Assembly (NCBI GenBank): GCA_947381435.1 | Contig: CANCVE010000020.1 | Coordinates: 1-49,001 of the forward strand | DNA length: 49,001 nucleotides | Reading direction: 5' to 3' | Source: Chitinophagaceae bacterium | Lineage (GTDB): Bacteria; Bacteroidota; Bacteroidia; Chitinophagales; Chitinophagaceae | Shown: positions 42,108 through 49,001 of the stretch, piece after piece | How positions within the stretch are numbered: the first letter of the stretch is position 1 | How the letters are laid out: the number at the start of each line of letters is the position of its first letter | Program-made: the position numbers and the translations under genes | The notes under the pieces: model-generated | What the model saw: only the letters and a program-made list of their open reading frames with translations | Database searches by the model: none | What the model was told of the DNA's origin: nothing

Positions 42108-42197
42108 AGCCCATGAAGGGATTCATGCGCTAGCACCCCGATTTTCGAAGTGTATGAAACGGGTTTAATTTTCAATAGACCCCGACATTCATGGGCT
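42108..42197 (-). repeat. TIR-bounded module B
   Basis: Bounded by AGCCCATGAA (42108-42117) and TTCATGGGCT (42188-42197), perfect 10-bp inverted ends, 90 bp in all. The stop codon of the neighbouring membrane-protein gene (42189) lies inside one end. Confidence 0.8.
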
Positions 42198-42584
42198 AGT
42201 TGGGTCTATAAATAGTTTAAAATAAAAAAAGCCTAAAACAGGTGAACTAGTTAATAATATTAATACAAGAAAATATCCTAGTATCTTTTCGATTAGAGTA
42301 TCATTTTTATGTTTGTCAAGTAATTGCAAAAGCTGTATTCTTTTTTTTACAATCTTTAAATCAAAATAATGAATAGTAAATCCAAGTACTAAAGCAGATA
42401 AGTAATATAAAATTTTGTATTTGATTCCGAATATTTTATAAACTATGGCAAAGCTAGGAGGGATAATAATACATGATAGTGTCAGTGTAATGTAAATAGT
42501 AGCAGACTCTACAAGATTATTTCCACGTAATCGCTTAGCGAGGCTATAAAAAAAATAGAAAACATATTCTAATAATGGCTGCAT
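42189..42584 (-). CDS. Small multi-pass membrane protein of unknown function
   Basis: The 131-aa protein has about four hydrophobic segments (near residues 25-50, 58-75, 100-112, 114-127) and a basic loop KIVKKRIQLLQLLDKHKND. I recognise no family. Its last codons (IDPTSP) and stop lie within the dispersed repeat element, so the element has either replaced or supplied the C-terminus. Repeats on both sides suggest a gene that moves or is swapped with the elements. Small membrane proteins in such settings can be immunity proteins, but nothing here proves it. Confidence 0.5.
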   Translation of the reverse strand: MQPLLEYVFYFFYSLAKRLRGNNLVESATIYITLTLSCIIIPPSFAIVYKIFGIKYKILYYLSALVLGFTIHYFDLKIVKKRIQLLQLLDKHKNDTLIEKILGYFLVLILLTSSPVLGFFYFKLFIDPTSP

Positions 42585-42652
42585 AATTTATAATCTAATT
42601 GCTCTTAAAAAGAACTGTATCATCAGCTCAGAAATAATCTTTTACACCATCT

Positions 42653-42725
42653 AACCCATGGATACCTAACGAGTAAAGTAATGCTCGAAAATTAGGGTGC
42701 TAGTTCATGAATCCCTTCATGGGCT
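42653..42725 (+). repeat. TIR-bounded module C
   Basis: Starts AACCCATGGAT and ends CCCTTCATGGGCT, 73 bp, with the inner GGGTGCTAGTTCATGAATC shared with modules A, B and D. It lies between the two small minus-strand genes and is not followed by the rest of the composite element. Confidence 0.75.
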
Positions 42726-42775
42726 TTATAGTTACTAAATAAACAACATCAAAAATCCTCATTCAGTCAGCAAAT

Positions 42776-43122
42776 TCAAATTAAGTCATGTAAGTAGTCC
42801 TCATCAGGATTATTTAATAACAATTTTTTGCCATCTTTTTCGTAGTACAGATTTAATTTCCCTTTATCAGTTCCATCCTCTATTGCAGTAACACCATCTA
42901 AAATGCAAAAGAACCCAAAAATAGTAGTATCTATTACTTCTTTAGTCACTCGAAATAGCATAGCCTTGTCATCATTTTTGAGTTGGTTAAACCAATTCGA
43001 CAACTCTAACAGATTTGCTGCAGGTTTTTTCCAGCAGGTTTTTTTTAACTTTCTTCAATAGATTTCTGAGACACTATTCCAACAGACGATTTAATTGCTT
43101 CTATAAATTCAATTTTATTCAT
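42776..43122 (-). pseudogene. Broken small gene (nonsense plus frameshift)
   Basis: The intact-looking part is a 75-codon frame (42776-43003) encoding a globular acidic protein with WFNQLKNDDKAMLFRVTKEV and FFCILDGVTAIEDG, ending in DYLHDLI. Upstream an ATG at 43122 opens MNKIEFIEAIKSSVGIV...SIEES, which stops at TAA near 43045. Reading on in that phase gives KKPAG, and adding one A in the A6 run at 43025-43030 joins it to KKPAANLLELSNWFNQL without a gap. One nonsense change and one single-base loss in homopolymers therefore explain the break. I recall similar intact proteins of about 110 aa in other bacteria, function unknown. A sequencing error in the homopolymers is the alternative. Confidence 0.55.
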
Positions 43123-43160
43123 AACTTATTTTTTAAAGCTAGTTGGATACATTTCCATCT

Positions 43161-43440
43161 AGCCCATGATTACCCCAATTTGTAAAGTACTGTTCGAATA
43201 TCGGGGTACTAGTTCATGAATCCTTTCATGGCTTTATGTTTACTTTTTAAGGCATCGAAAAAATCATCTTGATGTTTGCTTTGAGAATTCTGACTGGTTT
43301 CAAAGACCTGTCTGGATTGCGAGTTTGACTGCTGAGTTAAGTAATTTTGGTATGGTCAACAATTCTCTGCGGGTTGTTGGCCATTAATTACTTCCGTTTC
43401 TTTTTAAATATAATTACATGTTATCCTAAACTAAATTATG
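43161..43440 (+). repeat. Partial composite element, copy D (head without array)
   Basis: It begins with TIR module D (43161-43233) and continues with GACTGGTTTCAAAGACCTGTC near 43294, TATGGTCAAC and GGCCATTAATTACTTCC, which match the reverse complement of 41930-42060. The 21-bp array is absent. With copy B it brackets the interval 42.2-43.1 kb in inverted orientation. Confidence 0.8.
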
Positions 43441-44155
43441 CTCACGCTGAGTGCTAATTTGCTGTATTGATGAACATTTTTTTGTAAGAAATAATATAAT
43501 AAATAACAACGTGTGGAAGTTTAAAAATTTTCGTTTAATGATGGATGGCAAGTTGGTTTATTTGCAATACTTACCCAAATTACCCAATAGAACTCTAATG
43601 CAAGTCTCAACTACAATAATTACAAGTTTTTGATTGATTGAATCTCCTTCTATAGAATTCATTATGTCTTCAGTCAAAAAATCTACTCTAACATTTGTCT
43701 TTATTGTATTTGTTAAAACAGTTATGAGTCCATCGCGAATCTGGGTTTAAAGAATTTCTTTTTATACCATTGATTAAATGATTTGAATGATAAAAATGAT
43801 TGATTCCTTTGATTTCAAAGGATTTCAGACATTAATTTTTTGCAAACCAATTTCTGTTGAGTATAATTCTTTTTCTAAATTCTATTTGCGTGATTTAAAG
43901 TTACTTGGAGCTAACTATAAATAACTATTCATTTAAGGGGTAAATTACACATTAACTAAACCATAGGTTTGCATATTACTTTAACTTTTTAAACGATTAC
44001 GAATAAGAAATTAAGGTATTTTAATACTTTTCTATTTATTAAAACTATACTTAAATATATGTGTTTACATTAATGTATATAGTTTACATTTTAAAAGCAT
44101 AAAACCCTTCTACAAAATAAAACATAATCTTTACCTTAAGTAATATTAGCAACAT
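43441..44155. other. Intergenic region upstream of the sensor kinase
   Basis: About 700 bases of very AT-rich sequence. A 60-codon plus-strand frame (43451-43633) has no features. The kinase promoter must be here, but I could not pick an unambiguous TAnnTTTG box. Confidence 0.5.
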
Positions 44156-47100
44156 ATGATTAAAGCAGAAAGTCCTAGTAATGAAACCGAAAGGCTTAAA
44201 GCATTAAGTGCCTACAACTTATTAGATACTTTGCCAGAAGAAGATTTTGACAGAATAACCTATTTAGCCTCAGTAATTTGCCAAACACCCATCAGTTTAA
44301 TCTCCTTGATTGATAAGGACAGGCAATTTTTTAAATCGAAATTTGGGATAGATGTAACTGAATCGCATAGAGATTTTTCGTTTTGTACCCATGCCATCAA
44401 CCAACCACAAACAATATTTGAAGTGGAGGATACCCGAACTGATCCTCGCTTTATTGACAACAAATTTGTTATTGCCAACCCCAATATTGTATTTTACGCA
44501 GGAGTGCCTCTTGTAGACACTGATGGATTTGCTTTGGGAACGCTTTGTGTGATAGACAAAAGACCACGTAAACTTACCAACGAACAAAAAGAGGCTTTGA
44601 CTAAGCTGTCTAAACAGGTAATGTTTATAATTGAGGCTAAGCAAAAAAAAATAGTAGAGGAGGAACTAAAATTGGTTGATTTTACATTCAACAATTCTGC
44701 AATGCCAATATTTCTTGTAAAAGAAGATTCAACTATTTACAATATTAATGAAGCGGCAGCTAGGAATTTGGGATACAGCCAAGAGGAATTAAAAGGTAAA
44801 AAGGTAATTGAGCTTGACGATAATTTTGATAAAGAAAAATGGGCGCTGCATTGGGCAGAAATAAAAGCCAAAGGGAGTATGACTATAGATACTACCCCAA
44901 GGAAAAAGGATGGAACTATAGCAAATTTAATCATTTATATAAACTACTTGAAGCAAGGGGATTTAGAATTGATTTGTTCATATTCTACTGATATAACGGA
45001 AAAGAAAAAGCAAGAAGAACAAATGGATCTAATTGATTTTGCATTTAGAAATTCTAAAACACCTGTAAATATTGTTAATAAAGACTCCACTTTACACGAC
45101 TTTAACGAAGCTGCCTATACACTATTGGGTTATACGAAAGAAGAATATCAAAATATAAGTATACCTGATTTGGACCCAGACTATCAGTTGGACATTTGGC
45201 AATTGCATTGGGAAGAACTTAAAAGAGTAGGCTCATTAAGTTTTGAGTCTAGGATGAAAAAGAAGAATGGGGAGTTGATTTTTATAAATGTGGAGGCAAA
45301 CTATATTCAATATGGCGACAAAGAGCTTAACTGTGCATTTGTAACGGATATAACCGAGAAGAAAAAGCAAAAAGAACAAATGGCACTCGTGGATTTTGTG
45401 TTCAGAAATTCGACAACGCCTATAAACATACTTTCTGAGGATGCCTCTATCTTCGATTTTAATGAAGCTGCCCACCAATTGTTGGGTTATACAAAAGAAG
45501 AATACAAGGCTATATCAATACATGATATAGACCCTGATTATCAATATGATATTTGGCCAATTCATTGGAAAGAATTGAAGAAAGCAAAATCATTAAGTTT
45601 TGAAACTAAACTTAAGAAGAAAAATGGTGAAATTATTTTTGCAAACATAGAAGCAAACTTTATTAATTATGGCGATAAAGAACTAAACTGTGTATTTTTT
45701 ACGGACATTACCGAAAAGAAAAAGAAGGAAGAAAGGCTTCTTTTTTTAGAACATGCATTTAAAAAATCAAAGCAAATAACTGTGTTCTTAAATAAAGATG
45801 GTACTTATTATGACTACAATGATATTTATATACAAGACAACCAATTTACATTAGAAGAATTACAAAACACCAAAGTATATGAACTACACGGTGGATTTGA
45901 TGCTGTATCTTGGAAGGAATATTGGCAACAGCTGAAAGAATGTGGGGGTATGCAATATGAAACACAGCGCAGAAGAAAAGATGGCACATTGATAGATTTG
46001 GATATTAATGCACAAATAATAAATTATGGAAGCCTAGAAGTAAATTGTATTTATATTAATGACATCACTGAAAAAAAGAAAGCAACAAAGAATTTACAAC
46101 TTTCTGCATTTACAATAGAAAATGCAGCTTGGGGTATTGTTTATTTTAAAGAAGATGGGAGCGTTTTTGATATTAACTTGGCTTGTGCCAAATTGTATGG
46201 ATATGCTAGTTTGGAAGAATTGAATGGGAAAACAGCATTTGACTTTAGGAAAGATTTTACAGCAGAAACGTGGAAACTATATTGGGAAGATATAAAAGAA
46301 AAGAAAAGCATTAGCTATATTGCCAAAAGGAATAAGAAAGATGGCACCCCAATAGATTTGGAGGTAAATCCAAACTTTATAAAATTTGGGGATGAAGAAC
46401 TTATTTGTGTCTATTTATATGATATAACTGAAAGCCTAACATTAGTGAAAAGTTTGAAAATTGTAGATTTTTCTTTTAGGAATGCAAATATCGCGATGCA
46501 TTTTTGGAGGAAAGACGGTTCTATGTTTGATTTTAACGACGCTGCTTGTAAACTTCTAGACTATACCGTAGAGGAATATAAAAAATTGAATATAGTTGAA
46601 GTATCACATAGACATTCAATTGATACATGGGTGAAAAGGTTTGAGGAATTGAAAAATGGCCCTAACAAACCGTACATAACACCACTAGTTAGAAAGGATA
46701 AATCGTGGGTATATGTAGAAATAAGGTCGGAGATAATTGTTTTTGAAGATTTGGAATTGTGTTTTAGTTCCTTAATTGATGTAACTGATAAACTGAAAGC
46801 CGAGGAACAGTTGAAACAGAGCAACCGTAGATATGAGTATGCAACCATGGCTACGTCGGATGTAATTTGGGAGGCTGACTTGGTAAAAAAAGAAACTTAT
46901 ATTAGTAAAAACTTTACCACATTTTTCGGTCATCCCGTTGGCGATGGATGGATGCCAATAGAAAATAATATTTGGAGGCAAAATATTAATCCAGATGATA
47001 TTGATTTTACAATGCAGGATCAATATGCGGTACTAAGTTCAGAAACTAGCAATAACAGATGGGTCGGAGAATATAGATTGAAAAAGGCTGATGGAAGCTA

Positions 47101-48295
47101 TGCTACTGTAAAAGATAAAACCTTTGCCATAAAAGATGAGAATGGAAATATAGTAAGAATGGTTGGTGCTATGCAGGACATAACAAAACAGAGAGCGGAA
47201 GAAGAGCGATTAAGGCTAATGGAAGCGGTAGTATTAAATACTAACGACGCCATTTTGATAGCGGAAACTGGAGATATTGATAACCCCGGTCCGAGGATAA
47301 CATTTACTAACCCTGCTTTTGAGCAAATGACTGGATACAGTGCGGATGAAATAATAGGTAAAACACCACGAATATTGCAAACAGCTGATACAGACAGAAC
47401 AGAATTGGACAAACTTCGAAAAGCATTAAATAATTGGGAAAGTTGTGAAATTACGGTTAGAAACAAAAAAAAGAATGGTGAGTTATTTTGGGTAACCTTC
47501 AGAGTAACGCCTATAAAAGATAAAAATGGTTGGTTTACTCATTGGGTATCTGTGCAAAGAGATGTTACAAAAGAAAAGGAAGCTGCTCTAGAAAAAGAAA
47601 ATTTACTGAAAGAATTGGTTGAAAACAACCTTGAATTGAAACAGTTTAGTTATATCACTTCACACAATTTGAGAGCGCCATTAACTAACCTTATTTCCAT
47701 TTGCGATATTATTCAACCTGGACCTGGTACAGATGCACTTACCTTGCAACTGATAGAGGGCTTTAAAATTTCAACCCACCATTTAAATGATACCTTGAAT
47801 GATTTAGTTGAGGTTTTAATAATAAAGGAGAATAGAAATATACAAAAAGATCAATTAACATTTCAAGAAATATTTAAAAAAGTAAAAGAGTCGCTTTCAA
47901 TGTCATTACTAGAAAAAAAAGTAATATTAAATGCTGACTTCTCCGCAGCACCTATTGTAACTTTTGCCAACGAATATTTGGAAAGTGTATTTTTAAATCT
48001 ATTAACTAACGCAGTAAAATATTGTCATCCAGATAGAGATCCAATCATCACCATAAAAACAAACAAGGAACCTGATGGGGATACAATACTCACGTTTTCT
48101 GATAATGGTATTGGCATTAATATGGCCTTAGCAAAAGACAAAATATTTGGATTGTATAAAAGGTTTCATAACAACGCAAATAGCAAAGGGATTGGCTTAT
48201 ACCTTATACATTCACAAATAACTACATTAGGCGGTAAAATAGAAGTAGAAAGTGAGGTGAATATTGGTACAACATTTACAATAACTTTTAAATAA
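44156..48295 (+). CDS. GAF - 8x PAS hybrid sensor histidine kinase
   Basis: The 1379-aa protein has no membrane helix and should be cytoplasmic. A GAF domain (about 12-165) is followed by PAS modules starting near residues 173, 291, 410, 528, 647, 767, 885 and 1020. The first six are tandem copies of about 118 aa ending in DITEKKK-type linkers, each with a Cys eight to ten residues before that linker. The kinase core follows: H1170 in SHNLRAPL, the N box NLLTNAVKY, G1 DNGIGI, F box KIFGLYKRF and G2 GIGLYL. A response regulator gene starts six bases after its stop, so it is the obvious phosphate acceptor. Signals are unknown; PAS copies 2 and 3 are the most alike. Confidence 0.93.
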   Translation: MIKAESPSNETERLKALSAYNLLDTLPEEDFDRITYLASVICQTPISLISLIDKDRQFFKSKFGIDVTESHRDFSFCTHAINQPQTIFEVEDTRTDPRFIDNKFVIANPNIVFYAGVPLVDTDGFALGTLCVIDKRPRKLTNEQKEALTKLSKQVMFIIEAKQKKIVEEELKLVDFTFNNSAMPIFLVKEDSTIYNINEAAARNLGYSQEELKGKKVIELDDNFDKEKWALHWAEIKAKGSMTIDTTPRKKDGTIANLIIYINYLKQGDLELICSYSTDITEKKKQEEQMDLIDFAFRNSKTPVNIVNKDSTLHDFNEAAYTLLGYTKEEYQNISIPDLDPDYQLDIWQLHWEELKRVGSLSFESRMKKKNGELIFINVEANYIQYGDKELNCAFVTDITEKKKQKEQMALVDFVFRNSTTPINILSEDASIFDFNEAAHQLLGYTKEEYKAISIHDIDPDYQYDIWPIHWKELKKAKSLSFETKLKKKNGEIIFANIEANFINYGDKELNCVFFTDITEKKKKEERLLFLEHAFKKSKQITVFLNKDGTYYDYNDIYIQDNQFTLEELQNTKVYELHGGFDAVSWKEYWQQLKECGGMQYETQRRRKDGTLIDLDINAQIINYGSLEVNCIYINDITEKKKATKNLQLSAFTIENAAWGIVYFKEDGSVFDINLACAKLYGYASLEELNGKTAFDFRKDFTAETWKLYWEDIKEKKSISYIAKRNKKDGTPIDLEVNPNFIKFGDEELICVYLYDITESLTLVKSLKIVDFSFRNANIAMHFWRKDGSMFDFNDAACKLLDYTVEEYKKLNIVEVSHRHSIDTWVKRFEELKNGPNKPYITPLVRKDKSWVYVEIRSEIIVFEDLELCFSSLIDVTDKLKAEEQLKQSNRRYEYATMATSDVIWEADLVKKETYISKNFTTFFGHPVGDGWMPIENNIWRQNINPDDIDFTMQDQYAVLSSETSNNRWVGEYRLKKADGSYATVKDKTFAIKDENGNIVRMVGAMQDITKQRAEEERLRLMEAVVLNTNDAILIAETGDIDNPGPRITFTNPAFEQMTGYSADEIIGKTPRILQTADTDRTELDKLRKALNNWESCEITVRNKKKNGELFWVTFRVTPIKDKNGWFTHWVSVQRDVTKEKEAALEKENLLKELVENNLELKQFSYITSHNLRAPLTNLISICDIIQPGPGTDALTLQLIEGFKISTHHLNDTLNDLVEVLIIKENRNIQKDQLTFQEIFKKVKESLSMSLLEKKVILNADFSAAPIVTFANEYLESVFLNLLTNAVKYCHPDRDPIITIKTNKEPDGDTILTFSDNGIGINMALAKDKIFGLYKRFHNNANSKGIGLYLIHSQITTLGGKIEVESEVNIGTTFTITFK

Positions 48296-48301
48296 TTAAA
48301 A

Positions 48302-48706
48302 ATGATTAATACAGTTTTATCAATAGATGATGATAGAGTAACACAAATTTTAAATAAGGTTCATTTGAATGCGTATAAATTTTGTAATTCAATAATTGAA
48401 GCCTACAACGGATTAGAAGGAATAGATTTTTTTAAAAAGCTAGACAGCGGTGAAATATCAATGGAAAATTTTCCAGAAGTAATTTTCCTAGATTTAAATA
48501 TGCCAATGATGGATGGGTGGGATTTTTTTGAAACTTTTAAAAGAGATTTTGCACACTTTGAAACAAAAACAAAAATATTTATTCTTTCATCAAGCATAAA
48601 TCCTGAAGACCAAGAAAGAGCTAAAAATGAAAGGAGTATTATAGCTTTTTTGGCAAAACCATTAGTGGCAAAGCAACTTCATATAGTTACTGAATTGCTT
48701 GGCTAA
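48302..48706 (+). CDS. Single-domain response regulator
   Basis: The 134-aa protein is a lone CheY-like receiver domain: acidic pocket in SIDDDR (D9-D11), phospho-acceptor Asp in IFLDLNMPMMDGW (near residue 63), the Thr/Ser in FILSSS and the Lys in FLAKPL. No DNA-binding or other output domain is present, so it acts by protein contact or as a phosphate shuttle. It is encoded six bases after the kinase and is almost certainly its partner. Confidence 0.93.
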   Translation: MINTVLSIDDDRVTQILNKVHLNAYKFCNSIIEAYNGLEGIDFFKKLDSGEISMENFPEVIFLDLNMPMMDGWDFFETFKRDFAHFETKTKIFILSSSINPEDQERAKNERSIIAFLAKPLVAKQLHIVTELLG

Positions 48707-49001
48707 GAAAAATAACTCAATGATTAAACATGCTTACTCATCTTAAGTGTGGTGAGGTATGAGTGGGGAAAGCAGATTTTTGCCATTATTTTATTTGTGG
48801 CATTTGAATGATACAAAATAATTCGCTGTTATCTTTTAATTCAGCTAACGAGTACACGTCCTTTAGATTTGCTTTAGCAATTAACTGTTAAAATATTACT
48901 ACTACTATGGTTTTCTTTTTTTGCTTCTTTTTTTCTTTTGGGTATTCACATTAATTTGTGAATAACCTAACCCGCAGCAAGGGCTCATTATTTTCACGTC
49001 A
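48707..49001. other. Window end, no gene seen
   Basis: About 295 bases after the response regulator show no convincing frame, terminator or repeat. Confidence 0.5.

Larger units (their letters stand above)
41618..42205 (-). repeat. Composite dispersed element, copy B (inverted)
   Basis: Read on the minus strand it begins ACCCAACTAGCCCATGAATG at 42205, continues through a TIR module (42108-42197), a perfect 15-bp hairpin (42023-42037 with 42041-42055, AGGTCTTTGAGACCT centre), and ends in the 12-unit 21-bp array. The order equals copy A at 22015-22605. Part of it (41930-42205) is also repeated at 43161-43440. Nothing else is seen in 41262-41448. Confidence 0.88.

Noticed and set aside
43451-43633. 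60-codon frame upstream of the kinase
   Set aside because: No features; lies in very AT-rich intergenic DNA directly after repeat copy D.

Overview
The window is chromosomal DNA of an AT-rich member of the Bacteroidota, most likely Chitinophagales or a close relative. The signs are a secreted SusE/TIG-repeat protein with a type IX secretion (T9SS) sorting domain, a Bacteroidota-type promoter (TAnnTTTG) in front of tRNA-His, a pectin-utilisation gene block, a eukaryote-type citrate synthase, and DUF4258, DUF445 and DUF6427-like membrane proteins. No plasmid, phage or ribosomal RNA genes are visible.

Layout. 0-3.8 kb: the start of a possible transposase, a large PIN-like protein, a 42-bp tandem array, a long hairpin element and an acyltransferase. 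3.8-16.1 kb: seven co-directional minus-strand genes for secreted carbohydrate-active enzymes (toroid-like protein, CE12 rhamnogalacturonan acetylesterase, SASA/CE20 esterase, GH43, two alpha/beta hydrolases, heparinase II/III-like lyase). This is a pectin/rhamnogalacturonan locus without SusC/SusD inside the window. 16.7-18.1 kb: glycogen synthase. 18.3-22.6 kb: the most interesting part, a DUF5618 gene, a three-repeat CRISPR array (36-nt repeats, 30-nt spacers) and an 841-aa Cas13b-type RNA-guided RNase, flanked by inverted, related 21-bp-phased arrays. 22.9-31.3 kb: citrate synthase, the T9SS repeat protein, tagaturonate reductase (which joins the pectin genes to galacturonate catabolism), PdxJ and a DUF4258 protein. 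31.9-38.8 kb: OxyR, two envelope proteins of unknown function, PurQ and a two-gene DsbD-type thiol system. 39.5-43.4 kb: tRNA-His, a DUF445 protein, a DinB-like protein, then a repeat-rich stretch with one membrane protein and one frameshifted pseudogene. 44.1-48.7 kb: a GAF-8xPAS histidine kinase with its single-domain response regulator.

The main discovery candidate is the compact type VI-B-like CRISPR system. The effector has HEPN RxxxxH motifs close to both ends (R106/H111 and R804/H809) and Cas13b-like landmarks in the right order. It is roughly 200-300 residues shorter than classical Cas13b and slightly longer than the Cas13bt group. There is no csx27/csx28 and no cas1/cas2 nearby. Sequence differences between the repeats preserve base pairing, which supports a functional crRNA hairpin.

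The second theme is intergenic architecture. Several tandem arrays have an exact 21- or 42-bp period; three of them contain 12 half-units. A composite repeat of about 590 bp occurs twice in inverted orientation (22.0 and 42.2 kb). Small terminal-inverted-repeat modules occur four times. Long imperfect hairpins made of locus-specific short words sit at many gene ends.
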